Shown here: positions 53,000 through 62,750 of the stretch, in pieces
Layout: each line of letters opens with the position of its first letter
Position numbering within the stretch: position 1 is the stretch's first letter
Assembly (NCBI RefSeq): GCF_009760915.1
Contig: NZ_VIDQ01000011.1
Span: forward strand, 1 to 64,000
DNA: 64,000 bases
Direction of reading: 5' to 3'
Source: Azohydromonas aeria
Lineage (GTDB): Bacteria; Pseudomonadota; Gammaproteobacteria; Burkholderiales; Burkholderiaceae_C
Notes under the pieces: generated by a model
What the model saw: only the letters and a program-made list of their open reading frames with translations
What the model was told of the DNA's origin: nothing
The model's database searches: none
Program-made: the position numbers and the translations under genes

Positions 53000-53921
53000 C
53001 CAGCGGCACGTCGTAGGGCAGCGCCGCGCGCTGCAGCGCCGGGCCGTCGGGGCTGCGCAGGTGCAGCGAGGCGGCGTCCAGCGCCGCGAGCTTGAGCTCC
53101 ACCAGCGCCGCGGTGCGGCCCTGCAGCGTGGCGGCGTCCACGACCCTGCCGGAGGGCTGCGACGGGTCGTCGCCGGCGGCGAACACTTCCTGGCCCGGGG
53201 CGGCCTCGGCCTGCGCGTCGAACAGGAAGGCGCGGCGCTTGGTGGTGCCGCGGTACTGGCTGCGCGCCACGACTTCCTGGCCGGGATAGCAGCCCTTCTT
53301 GAAGTTCACGCCTTCGAGCAGCTCCAGGTTCACCATCTGCGGCACGAACTGCTCGACGGTAGCGGCGGTCACGCGCGGCAGGGCGCTCTTCACTTCCAGC
53401 CAGCGCCAGGCCTCTTCGGACAGCGCGGGCAGCTCCGGCGCCTGGGCGGCGGCCAGCAGCCAGCGCGGCACGCCGTCCACGTCGGGCAGGCGGATCGCTT
53501 CCGCGTCGCGCACGCGCGCGCGCTGCCAGGTCTGGGTCGGTGCGGCCTCGCCCAGCCAGGCGGCGGCGCTCGCGCCGGCCAGGCCGTACAGGCGCAGGTC
53601 GGCGGCCTCGGCGAGCTTGCACTTGGCGCGCAGCACGAACATGGACAGGCGCTTCACGGTCGGGGCCAGCACGTCGGCGCTGCAGGCCAGCAGCACCTCG
53701 TCCGGGGCGGGGCGCCAGATGATGAAGCTGGCCAGGAGCCGGCCCTTGGCGCTGCAGTAGCCGGCCAGGCGCGCGGCGGCGGCGTCGAGGGATTTCACGT
53801 CCTGCGTGAGCTGGCCGTGCAGGAAAGTCGCGGCATCCTCGCCGCTCGCACGCACCAGGCCCCAGTGCGTCAAAGGCGCGGCGCCGTCGAAGGAACCTGC
53901 CTGAATGAGGGTGTCGGTCAT
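52989..53921 (-). CDS. ygfZ: Folate-binding protein YgfZ
   Basis: A 310-residue protein of the aminomethyltransferase fold. YgfZ uses tetrahydrofolate to help assemble or repair certain Fe-S enzymes such as MiaB. It has ATFLHGQLTQDVKSL, ARLAGYCSAKGRLLASF, the diagnostic KKGCYPGQEVVARSQYRG (with the conserved Cys) and a late beta domain. It is first in a three-gene overlapping unit and divergent from mltG. Confidence 0.96.
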   Translation of the reverse strand: MTDTLIQAGSFDGAAPLTHWGLVRASGEDAATFLHGQLTQDVKSLDAAAARLAGYCSAKGRLLASFIIWRPAPDEVLLACSADVLAPTVKRLSMFVLRAKCKLAEAADLRLYGLAGASAAAWLGEAAPTQTWQRARVRDAEAIRLPDVDGVPRWLLAAAQAPELPALSEEAWRWLEVKSALPRVTAATVEQFVPQMVNLELLEGVNFKKGCYPGQEVVARSQYRGTTKRRAFLFDAQAEAAPGQEVFAAGDDPSQPSGRVVDAATLQGRTAALVELKLAALDAASLHLRSPDGPALQRAALPYDVPLDAA

Positions 53922-53969
53922 CCGGCCATTATGATCAGCGGCTTTGCCCGGGGCGGTACTGGTGTGGTG

Positions 53970-54983
53970 ATGAAGCGGATCTTGCTGGCCCTCGCGCTGC
54001 TGCTGGCCGTGGCCGGATTGGGTGCGGCGGGCACGGTGTGGTGGTGGCTGCAGCGGCCGCTGCCGCTGGCCTTGCCTTCGGTGGAACTGTCCATCGAGCC
54101 GGGCACCGCGCCGCGCCGGGTGGCCGAGGAGTGGGTCTACGCCGGTGTGCAGACGAATCCGCAATTCCTCTATCACTGGTTCCGCTGGTCCGGCCAGGAC
54201 CGGCAGATCCGCGCCGGCAGCTACGAGGTCGAACGCGGCGTCACCCCGCGCCAGCTGCTCGACAAGATGGTGCGCGGCGACGAAGCGCTGGAGAGCGTGC
54301 GCTTCATCGAGGGCTGGACCTTCAGGCAGGTGCGTGCCGAGCTGGCCCGCGCCAATGCGCTGAAACCCGCCACGGCTGCGCTCAGCGACGCGGAGCTGAT
54401 GGCCGCGCTGGGCCTGCCGGGCGTGGCGCCGGAAGGGCGCTTCTTTCCGGACACCTACGCCTACAGCCGCGGCGTGAGCGACCTGACGGTGCTCAAGCGC
54501 GCGCAGGCGGCGATGCAGCGGCGGCTCGAAGCGGTCTGGGCCGAGCGCCCGGCCGACACGCCGCTGCGCCGCATCGACGACCTGCTGACGCTGGCCTCCA
54601 TCGTCGAGAAGGAGACGGGGCGGGAGTCCGACCGGCCCAAGGTGGCGGCGGTGTTCCTGAACCGGCTGCGCGTGGGCATGCCGCTGCAGACCGACCCGAC
54701 CGTGATCTACGGCCTGGGAGAGCGCTTCGACGGCAACCTGCGCAAGCACCACCTGCTCGAAGACACGCCCTTCAACACCTACACCCGGCCCGGGCTGCCG
54801 CCCACGCCGATCGCGATGCCGGGCCTGGCCTCGCTGCGCGCGGTGGTCAAGCCGGACTCAACCAGGGCGCTGTACTTCGTCGCGCGCGGCGACGGCAGCA
54901 GCGTCTTCAGCGACAACCTCGCGGACCATAACCGCGCGGTCAACCAGTACCAGCGCGCGCCCCGCGGCGCGAGCGCGCCCTGA
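53970..54983 (+). CDS. mltG: Endolytic murein transglycosylase MltG
   Basis: A 337-residue inner-membrane enzyme. MltG cuts nascent glycan strands and sets their length. One N-terminal helix ([24 protein letters not shown]) is followed by a LysM-like periplasmic segment ([20 protein letters not shown]) and the YceG domain: [15 protein letters not shown], the catalytic Glu in [43 protein letters not shown], and [20 protein letters not shown] at 53967 is an alternative start. The order mltG-tmk-holB-pilZ-tatD is conserved in proteobacteria. Confidence 0.97.
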   Translation: MKRILLALALLLAVAGLGAAGTVWWWLQRPLPLALPSVELSIEPGTAPRRVAEEWVYAGVQTNPQFLYHWFRWSGQDRQIRAGSYEVERGVTPRQLLDKMVRGDEALESVRFIEGWTFRQVRAELARANALKPATAALSDAELMAALGLPGVAPEGRFFPDTYAYSRGVSDLTVLKRAQAAMQRRLEAVWAERPADTPLRRIDDLLTLASIVEKETGRESDRPKVAAVFLNRLRVGMPLQTDPTVIYGLGERFDGNLRKHHLLEDTPFNTYTRPGLPPTPIAMPGLASLRAVVKPDSTRALYFVARGDGSSVFSDNLADHNRAVNQYQRAPRGASAP

Positions 54984-55006
54984 CACTTCCTTCATCCGAG
55001 TCCCAC

Positions 55007-55618
55007 GTGAATCCTGCTTTCATCACCTTCGAAGGCATCGACGGCGCCGGCAAGAGCTCGCACATCGAGGCGCTGGCCCAGTGGCTGCGCGCACGCGGCC
55101 GCGAGGTGCAGCTCACGCGCGAGCCCGGTGGCACGGCGCTGGCCGAGCGGCTGCGCGAGCTGCTGCTGCACGAGGCCATGGACCCGCTCACCGAGAGCCT
55201 GCTGGTGTTCGCCGCGCGCCGCGACCACCTGCGCCAGTGCATCGAGCCGGCCCTGGCGTGCGGCGCCACGGTGCTGTGCGACCGCTTCACGGACGCCACC
55301 TTCGCCTACCAGGGCGGCGGGCGCGGCTTCAACCTGGACGTGCTGGGCCGGCTGGAGAGCTGGGTACAGGAAGGGCGCCAGCCCGACGTCACCCTCTGGT
55401 TCGACCTGCCGCCGGACGTCGCGGCGCAGCGCCGCGCCGCGGCGCGGGCGGCGGACCGCTTCGAGAGCGAGGACGAGCGCTTCTTCAGTCGCGTGCGCGC
55501 TGGCTATGCGGCGCGCGCGGCCGCGGCGCCGGGGCGTTTCATCCAGATTGACGCGGATCAGCCGCGCGAGGCGGTGTGGGCGCAGATCGAGCGTTCGCTC
55601 CTGGAGCGCGGCTGGTGA
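55007..55618 (+). CDS. tmk: Thymidylate kinase
   Basis: A 203-residue kinase that makes dTDP from dTMP. P-loop GIDGAGKSS near residue 9, the DR(E/Y)-type [26 protein letters not shown], the conserved [17 protein letters not shown], and a lid region [17 protein letters not shown]. It starts with GTG 23 bases after mltG. Confidence 0.97.
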   Translation: MNPAFITFEGIDGAGKSSHIEALAQWLRARGREVQLTREPGGTALAERLRELLLHEAMDPLTESLLVFAARRDHLRQCIEPALACGATVLCDRFTDATFAYQGGGRGFNLDVLGRLESWVQEGRQPDVTLWFDLPPDVAAQRRAAARAADRFESEDERFFSRVRAGYAARAAAAPGRFIQIDADQPREAVWAQIERSLLERGW

Positions 55619-56640
55619 GCGCGCCGTCGCTGCCCTGGCTGGACGCGCCGCTGCAGCGGGCCCTGCAGCAGCGCGCGCATGCGCTGCTGATTCACGGCCC
55701 GGCGGGGGTCGGGCAGTACGAGTTCGGCTTCGCGCTGGCCAGGGCGCTGCTGTGCGAGGCGGGCGAGGGCACGCAGCGGCCTTGCGGTCGCTGCACCGCC
55801 TGCCACCTGATGGACACGCACGGGCACCCGGACTTCAAGCTGCTGCTGCCCGAAGCGCTGCGCGAGCCGCTGGGCTGGCAGGACGAGGAAGCGCGCAAGA
55901 AGGATGCGAAGCCCAGCAAGTGGATCCGCATCGAGGACGTGCGCCAGGCCATCGACTGGACGCACCAGAGCCTGTCGCGCGGCATGGCCAAGGTGCTGCT
56001 GATCCACCCGGCCACCGCCATGCAGGAGGCCAGCGCCAACGCGCTGCTCAAGACGCTGGAGGAGCCTGCGCCGCAGGTGCGGCTGCTGCTGACCGCCACC
56101 GACCCGGAGCTGCTGCTGCCCACCATCCGCAGCCGCTGCCAGCGCCTGGCGCTGCCGTTGCCGCCGCGCGAGGCCGCGCTGGAATGGCTGCGCGAGCGTG
56201 GCCTGGCCCAGCCGGCGGTGCTGCTGGACGCCGCGGGCGGACGGCCGCTGGAGGCGCAGGCGCTGGCGGGCGAGGGCATCGACGCGGCCGCCTGGACCGC
56301 GCTGCCGCAGCGGCTGCGCCAGGGCGACGCCACGGCCGTGGCGCAGTGGCCGCTGCCGCGGCTGCTGGAGACGCTCTTGAAACTGTGTCACGACCTGATG
56401 GCGGTGGCCGCCGGCGGGGCGCCGCGTTACTTCCCCGCCGACTCGCTGCTGCCCGGCGCGGCTTTGCCGGCACTGGCTCAATGGTCGCGGGAGCTGACGC
56501 AGCTCTCGCGCCATGACGAGCACCCGTGGAATGCGTCGCTGCTGGCGGAGTCGCTGGTGGCGCAGGTTGCGGCGCTGTGGCCGGCAGCCAAGTCCGGGAC
56601 CGGCGCCGGCCGCGCCCGCGTCACTACACTCGGTCGGTGA
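55615..56640 (+). CDS. holB: DNA polymerase III delta' subunit HolB
   Basis: A 341-residue clamp-loader subunit. It has [24 protein letters not shown], where the P-loop lysine is replaced (GPAGVGQY, so no ATP hydrolysis, as is known for delta'), the zinc site [54 protein letters not shown] and [12 protein letters not shown] 55615 overlaps the tmk stop by four bases. Confidence 0.95.
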   Translation: MSAPSLPWLDAPLQRALQQRAHALLIHGPAGVGQYEFGFALARALLCEAGEGTQRPCGRCTACHLMDTHGHPDFKLLLPEALREPLGWQDEEARKKDAKPSKWIRIEDVRQAIDWTHQSLSRGMAKVLLIHPATAMQEASANALLKTLEEPAPQVRLLLTATDPELLLPTIRSRCQRLALPLPPREAALEWLRERGLAQPAVLLDAAGGRPLEAQALAGEGIDAAAWTALPQRLRQGDATAVAQWPLPRLLETLLKLCHDLMAVAAGGAPRYFPADSLLPGAALPALAQWSRELTQLSRHDEHPWNASLLAESLVAQVAALWPAAKSGTGAGRARVTTLGR

Positions 56641-57011
56641 TGAACACCACACCTGCTTCCGACCCGGGCGCGTCGCAGCCGACGCGGGTGCAACTCTCGT
56701 TCGAGGACCAGGCGGCGCTGTATGGCGCCTACATCCCGCTGTTCGGCGAGGGTGGCCTGTTCGTTGCCACGCCGCGCGAGCACCGGCTGGGCGATGCCTT
56801 CGAGCTGGTCCTGGCATTGCCGGGCGAGAGCGAGCTCCTGGCCGTGTCGGGCAAGGTGGCCTGGATCACGCCGGCGCACGCGCCGGGTGGGCGTCCGCAG
56901 GGCGTGGGCGTGGCCTTCGCGGGCGACGTGGCCTCGCGCGCTCTCAAGGCGCGCATCGAGGACATCCTCGGCGCCACGCTGGCCTCGGCGCGGCCGACGC
57001 AGGTTTTCTGA
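56640..57011 (+). CDS. pilZ: PilZ-domain protein, type IV pilus type
   Basis: A 123-residue protein with the PilZ fold: RVQLSFEDQAALYGAYIPLFGEGGLFV, LGDAFELVLALPGESELLAVSGKVAWITP and GVGVAFAG. The RxxxR and D/NxSxxG cyclic-di-GMP motifs are absent or incomplete, as in PilZ proper, which works in type IV pilus assembly without binding the nucleotide. Its ATG overlaps the holB stop (TGATG). The tmk-holB-pilZ order supports pilZ. Confidence 0.93.
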   Translation: MNTTPASDPGASQPTRVQLSFEDQAALYGAYIPLFGEGGLFVATPREHRLGDAFELVLALPGESELLAVSGKVAWITPAHAPGGRPQGVGVAFAGDVASRALKARIEDILGATLASARPTQVF

Positions 57012-57058
57012 CCTTCTGATTCCTTCGCCGGGCGTGCCCGGCTTGCCGGTTGATTGCG

Positions 57059-57844
57059 ATGTACGTCGATTCCCACTGCCACCTGAGTTTTCCCGAGCTG
57101 CAGGCGCGGCTGCCCGAGATCCGCGCCGCCATGGCGGCCGCCCAGGTCGATCGTGCGCTGTGCATCTGCACCACGCTGGAGGAGTTCGAATCCGTGCACG
57201 CGCTGGCGATGGCGCACGACAACTTCTGGGCCAGCGTGGGCGTGCACCCGGACAACGAGGACGTGCTGGAGCCCAGCGTCGGCACGCTGTGCGAGTGGGC
57301 GGCGCGGCCGCGCGTGGTGGGCATCGGCGAGACGGGACTCGATTACTACCGTCTCAATGGGCGAACCGTCGAGGACATGGAATGGCAGCGCGAGCGCTTT
57401 CGGGTGCACATCCGCGCGGCGCGCGCCACCCATAAGCCGCTGATCATCCACACCCGCAGCGCCAGCGACGACACGCTGGCGATCCTGCGCGAGGAGGGCG
57501 GCGAGCAGGCCGGCGGCGTCTTTCACTGCTTCACCGAGACCGCGGCCGTGGCGCGCGCGGCGCTGGACCTGGGTTTTCACGTCTCGTTCTCCGGCATCCT
57601 GACGTTTCGCAACGCGGCGGACCTGCGCGAGGTCGCCAGGTTCGTGCCGATGGACCGGCTGCTGATCGAGACCGACAGCCCGTACCTGGCGCCCGTGCCG
57701 TACCGAGGCAAGGTCAACCAGCCGGCCTACGTGCCGCATGTCGCGGCGCAGCTGGCCGAGCTGCGGGGCTGCAGCGCCGAGGACATCGGCCGCGCCACCA
57801 GTGCCAATTTCGAGCGGCTGTTCAAGGTGACGGAGGCGGCGTGA
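57059..57844 (+). CDS. ycfH: TatD family metal-dependent hydrolase (YcfH-type)
   Basis: A 261-residue TIM-barrel deoxyribonuclease-like hydrolase. Metal ligands appear in YVDSHCHLSF, GIGETGLDYYR, PLIIHTRSASDDT, VFHCFTE and LLIETDSPYLAPVPYRGKVNQPAYV. The holB-adjacent location matches E. coli ycfH. ATG 57059 is used; a TTG nine bases upstream is possible. Likely roles are DNA or tRNA processing as a 3' exonuclease. Confidence 0.94.
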   Translation: MYVDSHCHLSFPELQARLPEIRAAMAAAQVDRALCICTTLEEFESVHALAMAHDNFWASVGVHPDNEDVLEPSVGTLCEWAARPRVVGIGETGLDYYRLNGRTVEDMEWQRERFRVHIRAARATHKPLIIHTRSASDDTLAILREEGGEQAGGVFHCFTETAAVARAALDLGFHVSFSGILTFRNAADLREVARFVPMDRLLIETDSPYLAPVPYRGKVNQPAYVPHVAAQLAELRGCSAEDIGRATSANFERLFKVTEAA

Positions 57845-58527
57845 GCCAGGCGCTTCGAAAGGTCCGTTTGGCGGAACCAGGTGCTGGCCGGCGCCGTTGC
57901 CTGGGTGCCGGACTCGCTGCCGGCCTGTGGCTGCTGGCCGGCCCGGCGCGGGCCGGCATCTACGAAGATTTCTTCAAGGCGGTCGAGCGCGACGACGGGC
58001 TGACCGTCGCGCGGCTGCTCAAGCGCGGCTTCGACCCGAACTCCCGGGACGAGCATGGGCAGCCGGCGCTGACGCTGGCGTTCAAGGAGGATGCGCTCAA
58101 GGCCGCCGAGGCGCTGTGGGCGCATCCGCAACTCGACCTGGAGGCGACCAACAGCGCCGATGAGACGCCGCTGATGATGGCGGCGCTGCGCGGTCACGTG
58201 GCCTGGATGCAGCGGCTGCTGCAGCGCGGCGCGCGCGTGCACCGCGAGGGCTGGGCGCCGATCCACTATGCGGCGACCTGTCCGGAGCCCGAGCCGGTGG
58301 AAGTCATGCTCAAGGCCGGCGCGCCGGTGAATGCGCTCAGCACGAACGGCAGCACGCCGCTGATGATGGCCGCCGGCTACGGCGCCATCGACGCCGCGAG
58401 ATTTCTGTTGCGCCACGGTGCTGACGCCAAGGCACGCAATCAGCGGCAACTCACGGCGGCGGATTTCGCGCGCACGGCAGGGCGGGACGGTCTGGCGGCA
58501 GAGCTGGACGCGGCGGCGCGGCGCTGA
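57841..58527 (+). CDS. Exported ankyrin-repeat protein
   Basis: A 228-residue protein from GTG 57841, overlapping the tatD stop. A basic N-terminus and hydrophobic stretch (CLGAGLAAGLWLLAGPARAG) form a signal peptide with an AxA-like end. The mature part holds about five ankyrin repeats (GLTVARLLKRGFDPNSRDEHGQPALTLA, TPLMMAALRGHVAWMQRLLQRGARVH, TPLMMAAGYGAIDAARFLLRHGADAKA). It is a periplasmic protein-binding scaffold; partner unknown. It commonly follows tatD in Burkholderiales. Confidence 0.88.
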   Translation: MSQALRKVRLAEPGAGRRRCLGAGLAAGLWLLAGPARAGIYEDFFKAVERDDGLTVARLLKRGFDPNSRDEHGQPALTLAFKEDALKAAEALWAHPQLDLEATNSADETPLMMAALRGHVAWMQRLLQRGARVHREGWAPIHYAATCPEPEPVEVMLKAGAPVNALSTNGSTPLMMAAGYGAIDAARFLLRHGADAKARNQRQLTAADFARTAGRDGLAAELDAAARR

Positions 58528-58749
58528 GTCGCTGCTGGATCGAAGCGGGAGCAAGGATGGGATGAGGCTGGATCTCCTGGCCTCGCCGTGTCCAGGTCGT
58601 TGCGCCTCAATGCGTATTATGTGAAATCAGATGGAGAGGATGCTCTGCTCTTTCCGGATGTGACCTGTCCTGAAGTTGGCTGGTCCCGGGTCTGGGCCTC
58701 TTTCCTGCCGTGAACGCGGCATGTGTGTTTCGGTTGCTAGGCTTGGCTC

Positions 58750-59769
58750 ATGAAGCATTCGGCCTCCACGCTCCAGCCCCTGTTGTTCGACGACGTGCCG
58801 TTGCCGCCAAAGGCAACGGTCCAGCCGGCGGTGCCCGACGCCGAGTGGCTGGCCTTGTCGCAGCAGCTCGACGCGCGCTGGGGTGGCCGGCTGCGGCTGG
58901 GGACCTCGTCGTGGAATTTCAGCGGCTGGTCCGGGCTGGTGTGGGCGCAGGCCTATCCGGAGGCGCGGCTGTCGCGCGAAGGCCTCCCGGCCTATGCGGC
59001 GCATCCGCTGCTGCGTACCGTGAGCCTGGACCGGGCCTTCTACCGGCCACTGGAAGCGGCCGCTTTCGCGGCGCTGGCGGCGCAGGTGCCGGCGGACTTC
59101 CGCTTCGTCGTCAAGGCGGCATCGGTGGTCAGCGACGCCGTGCAGCGTGATGGCGGCGGCCGCGCCGAGCGCAGTAATCCGCTGTTCCTCGATCCGCAAG
59201 TGTCCCTGGAGCAATGCCTGCGGCCCGCCATCGAGGGCTTGAAGGACAAGCTGGGCGTGCTGGTGTTCCAGCTCTCGCCGCTGCCGGCCGCATGGCTGCA
59301 CGATCCGCGGCGGCTGCAGGCGCAACTGGAGCGGCTATGGCAGACGCTGTTGCCCGAATTGCCGGCGGGCAGCCGCCTGGCGCTGGAACTGCGTGACCCG
59401 GAGCTGCTGCAGCCCTGGCTGGCGGCACAGCTGAAGGCTTTCGGGGTGCGCTATTGCCTGGGACTGCACGACCGCATGCCGGCCATCGAGCAGCAGCTAC
59501 CGATGCTGCGAGCCACCTGGCCCGGTGACCTGGTCTGCCGCTGGAACCTGCAACTCGGCCAGAGCTATGCGAGTGCCAAGGACCGGTGGGCGCCTTTCGA
59601 CAAGCTCGTTGCGCCGGACCTGCCGACGCGCCAGGCGCTGGTGCGCGTGCTGGCTGGCACGCTGGGCGCCGGTCATGGCGCCTACGTCACCATCAACAAC
59701 AAGGCCGAGGGCTGCGCGCCCTGCTCCGTGCTGGAGCTGGCCCGTGCGCTGGCAGCCGTGCCGTCTTGA
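58750..59769 (+). CDS. DUF72 (YecE-like) family protein
   Basis: A 339-residue protein of TIM-barrel type. It has LRLGTSSWNFSGWSGLVW near residue 50, VSLDRAFYRPLEAAAFAALAAQVPADFRFVVKA, LGVLVFQLSP, ALELRDPELLQPWL, WPGDLVCRWNLQ and a Cys-containing end (GHGAYVTINNKAEGCAPCSVLELARAL), all typical of DUF72. The molecular function is not established. The 222 bases before it contain nothing recognised. Confidence 0.9.
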   Translation: MKHSASTLQPLLFDDVPLPPKATVQPAVPDAEWLALSQQLDARWGGRLRLGTSSWNFSGWSGLVWAQAYPEARLSREGLPAYAAHPLLRTVSLDRAFYRPLEAAAFAALAAQVPADFRFVVKAASVVSDAVQRDGGGRAERSNPLFLDPQVSLEQCLRPAIEGLKDKLGVLVFQLSPLPAAWLHDPRRLQAQLERLWQTLLPELPAGSRLALELRDPELLQPWLAAQLKAFGVRYCLGLHDRMPAIEQQLPMLRATWPGDLVCRWNLQLGQSYASAKDRWAPFDKLVAPDLPTRQALVRVLAGTLGAGHGAYVTINNKAEGCAPCSVLELARALAAVPS

Positions 59770-59871
59770 GCTCGATTCGTTGACTTGAATTGAAGCGCCC
59801 TGCCCGCAGCGGATCTGGCGCGGCGCCGGCGCAGGCTTCATGGCCAGCACTGATTCGAGCCTCAAAAGCAA

Positions 59872-59906
59872 AAAGACCGAAGGCCCTTTCGGATCCTTCG
59901 GTCTTT
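59872..59906 (-). terminator. Terminator of tRNA-Ser
   Basis: AAAGACCGAAGG / CCTTCGGTCTTT, a perfect 12-bp stem with an 11-base loop. On the minus strand it is followed by TTGCTTTT, just past the tRNA 3' end. Confidence 0.9.
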
Positions 59907-59913
59907 TGCGTCT

Positions 59914-60006
59914 TGGCGGAGTCGGAGGGATTCGAACCCTCGATGCAGGTTTTGCCCGCATACTCCCTTAGCAGGGGAGCACCTTCGGCCACTCGGTCAC
60001 GACTCC
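59914..60006 (-). tRNA. tRNA-Ser (GCU)
   Basis: A 93-base class II tRNA on the minus strand: acceptor GGAGTCG / CGACTCC, anticodon stem CTCCC/GGGAG with loop CTGCTAA (anticodon GCT), a long variable arm (TGCGGGCAAAACCTGCA), T arm GAGGG-TTCGAAT-CCCTC and an encoded CCA. Confidence 0.97.
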
Positions 60007-60081
60007 AGCGAAGCTCAGATTCTAGCAAGGTTTTTTTGCCGTTTCCAGCGCCTTGCGAATCTTTTTTTATCAGATTTCTTG

Positions 60082-61359
60082 TCAGGCCGCGGCGGCGGGT
60101 TCCTGGTCCAGTTCGAAGGCACGGTGCAGCGCGCGCACGGCGAGCTCCATGTACTTCTCATCGATCACCACGCTGGTCTTGATCTCGCTGGTCGTGATCA
60201 TCTGGATGTTGATACCCTCGTCGCTGAGCGCGCGGAACATCTTGCTGGCCACGCCGGCATGGCTGCGCATGCCGATGCCCACGATGCTGACCTTGCAGAT
60301 CTTGGTGTCACCCATGATCTGCGCCGCGCCGGTCTGGGGTACGACCTGGCTTTGCAGCAGGTCCACCGTGCGCTGGTAATCGTTGCGGTGCACGGTGAAG
60401 GAGAAGTCGGTCTTCCCGTCGTGCGACACGTTCTGGATGATCACGTCGACGTCGATGTTGGCCTCGGCCACGGCGCCCAGGATCTGGTAAGCGATGCCGG
60501 GCTTGTCGGGCACGCCCATGACGGTGATCTTGGCCTCGTCGCGGTTGAACGCGATGCCGGAGACAACGGCTTGTTCCATCTTTTCGTCTTCCTCGAAGGT
60601 GATCAGGGTGCCGGAGCTGGCTTCCTCTTCGATATCAATATCCCAGGGCGTGAAGCTGGAGAGCACGCGCAGCGGCACGCGGTACTTGCCGGCGAACTCC
60701 ACCGAGCGGATCTGCAGCACCTTGGAGCCCAGGCTCGCCATCTCCAGCATCTCTTCGAAGCTGACGGTGGAAAGCCGCCGCGCTTCGGCCACGACGCGCG
60801 GGTCGGTGGTGTAGACGCCGTCGACGTCCGTGTAGATCAGGCACTCGTCAGCCTTGAGCGCCGCCGCTACCGCCACTGCAGAGGTGTCGGAGCCGCCACG
60901 GCCCAACGTCGTGATGTGACCGTCAGAGTCGATGCCCTGGAAGCCGGTGATGATCACCACGCGGCCCGCAGCCAGATCGGCACGCACGCGCGCGTCGTCG
61001 ATGCTCTGGATGCGCGCCTTGGTGTAGGCCGAGTCGGTCTGCACCGGCACTTGCCAGCCGGTGTAGCTGATGGCCTCGCAGCCTTCGGCCTGCAGCGCGA
61101 TGGCCAGCAGGCCCACCGACACCTGCTCGCCAGTAGCGGCGATCATGTCGAGCTCGCGCAGCAGCGCCGAGGTGCTCTGCTTGGGCGAGAGCTCCTTGGC
61201 CAGGCCCAGCAGCCGGTTGGTTTCGCCGCTCATCGCGGAAGGGACGACCACCATCTGGTGGCCGGCGCGTGCCCACTTGGCCACGCGCTTGGCGACGTTG
61301 CGGATGCGCTCGGTAGAGCCCATCGACGTACCGCCGTACTTGTGAACGATCAATGCCAT
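60082..61359 (-). CDS. lysC: Aspartate kinase LysC
   Basis: A 425-residue aspartokinase, first enzyme of the lysine/threonine/methionine family pathway. The N-terminal kinase domain has LIVHKYGGTSMGSTERI, VVVPSAMSGETNRLL, GFQGIDSDGHITTLGRGGSDTSAVAVAAAL and YTDVDGVYTTDPRVV. Two C-terminal ACT domains (ITVMGVPDKPGIAYQILGAVAEANIDVDVI and VSIVGIGMRSHAGVASKMFRALSDEGINI) give feedback control by lysine and/or threonine. The ATG at 61359 gives the family N-terminus; an in-frame extension upstream is unsupported. Confidence 0.97.
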   Translation of the reverse strand: MALIVHKYGGTSMGSTERIRNVAKRVAKWARAGHQMVVVPSAMSGETNRLLGLAKELSPKQSTSALLRELDMIAATGEQVSVGLLAIALQAEGCEAISYTGWQVPVQTDSAYTKARIQSIDDARVRADLAAGRVVIITGFQGIDSDGHITTLGRGGSDTSAVAVAAALKADECLIYTDVDGVYTTDPRVVAEARRLSTVSFEEMLEMASLGSKVLQIRSVEFAGKYRVPLRVLSSFTPWDIDIEEEASSGTLITFEEDEKMEQAVVSGIAFNRDEAKITVMGVPDKPGIAYQILGAVAEANIDVDVIIQNVSHDGKTDFSFTVHRNDYQRTVDLLQSQVVPQTGAAQIMGDTKICKVSIVGIGMRSHAGVASKMFRALSDEGINIQMITTSEIKTSVVIDEKYMELAVRALHRAFELDQEPAAAA

Positions 61360-61418
61360 GGTGTGTGAAACAGGCCCGGGTTTGCCGCGAGGCTCCAGCG
61401 GCCCGCGAACCCGGGATT

Positions 61419-62750
61419 CTAGCCGGGCGTATCGGGCACCCATTCCAGGGCGAGTTGCGGCGTGCCCGGCGGCGCCTGGTGGCGCGCGTCGATGCCCAAT
61501 CCGGGCACGAACAGCAATTGCTCGCCCCGCCACAACAGTGGCCCACCACGCCGCCATGCGGGCACGCCCAGGGCTTGGTACTGCTTCTTGAGGCTGCGCG
61601 GCATGCCGCGCGTGCTCAGCTGGAACTGCTCGCCGCCGCTGCGCGCGCGCGGCTCGCAGCCGCGCAGTTGCGCAGGCGCCACACCGCCTTCGTCCACGGC
61701 CCGGACCTGCAGGCTGCCGCCCCAGGCGTCGAGACGATGGCAGCCGGGCTCATCCAGTAGCGGCAAGGTGCACGGCACCTGGCCGGTCGCCACGCCAGGA
61801 TCTGGGCGCGGTTCACAGCGCAACCGGCCGCGGTAGCGCAGTAGCACATGCCCGCCGGCCGGCCATCGTGCGGGTGCTTTGCCGGGCAGTTCGTCAACGA
61901 GGCGTTCGACCAGCGATTGCGCCGGCCCGCGGCTCGTGCGCAGGCGCAGCCAATGTCGCAGCAGGTTCGCCCGCCGCGACGGTGACAGGGCCGCCAGTGC
62001 CTCCAGGCACAGCTCATCACCCTGCTCCACGCGAGCCAGGTCCAGTGCCGCCAGGTCGTCCAAACATTCGCGCGCCTGCTGCGCCTGACGCGCCGCCGCG
62101 GCCAGCGCCGGCTCGGCCTGCTCAAAAGCCGAGCACAGCGCCGGCATCACCGCGTGGCGCAGCCGGTTGCGGGCAAAGCCGTGGTCGTCGTTGCTCGGGT
62201 CCTGCACGAAGGTCAGACCGTGGGTCTGCACATAGGCCTCGATGGCTTCACGCGGCTTGTCCAGCCAGGGTCGCACCCAGAGGATGCCGTCGCGCAACGC
62301 CTGCTGCGGCATAGCCGCCAGCCCCGCCACGCCGCCGCCGCGCAGGGCTTGCAAGATGAAGGTTTCAGCTTGGTCGCGGCGGTGATGCGCCAGGAGCACC
62401 AGGCGCGTCCCGCCGGCGCGTGCCATGCGTGTCAGCGCCGTGTAGCGCTCGCGCCGGGCCCAGGCCTCGACGCTGTCGCCGCGTCCAGGCCGGCCGTCGA
62501 GGTGGCACCAGTCGAATTGCACTGGCAGCCCCAGCGCCGCCCAGTCGCGGCACTGGCGCTGCAGCCGCTCGACCCATCCGTCGGCCTCGGGCAGCAGTCC
62601 GTGGTGCACGTGCAGCGCAAGCACGCGCAAGCCCTGCGCGCGGGCGGCGCGGGCCGTGGCGTGCAGCAGCGCGGTGGAGTCGCGGCCGCCGCTGGCGGCG
62701 ACGGCGACGCAGGGGACGTCAGCGCTCGGTGGTGTCGGCGAAGCGTCCAT
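61419..62750 (-). CDS. tilS: tRNA(Ile)-lysidine synthetase TilS
   Basis: A 443-residue enzyme that converts the wobble C of tRNA-Ile(CAU) to lysidine. The PP-loop SGGRDST is at 20-26 ([13 protein letters not shown]), followed by [61 protein letters not shown] and [16 protein letters not shown]. The C-terminal domain ends with [24 protein letters not shown]. The start overlaps the accA 3' end by 32 bases, implying co-transcription. Confidence 0.96.
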   Translation of the reverse strand: MDASPTPPSADVPCVAVAASGGRDSTALLHATARAARAQGLRVLALHVHHGLLPEADGWVERLQRQCRDWAALGLPVQFDWCHLDGRPGRGDSVEAWARRERYTALTRMARAGGTRLVLLAHHRRDQAETFILQALRGGGVAGLAAMPQQALRDGILWVRPWLDKPREAIEAYVQTHGLTFVQDPSNDDHGFARNRLRHAVMPALCSAFEQAEPALAAAARQAQQARECLDDLAALDLARVEQGDELCLEALAALSPSRRANLLRHWLRLRTSRGPAQSLVERLVDELPGKAPARWPAGGHVLLRYRGRLRCEPRPDPGVATGQVPCTLPLLDEPGCHRLDAWGGSLQVRAVDEGGVAPAQLRGCEPRARSGGEQFQLSTRGMPRSLKKQYQALGVPAWRRGGPLLWRGEQLLFVPGLGIDARHQAPPGTPQLALEWVPDTPG

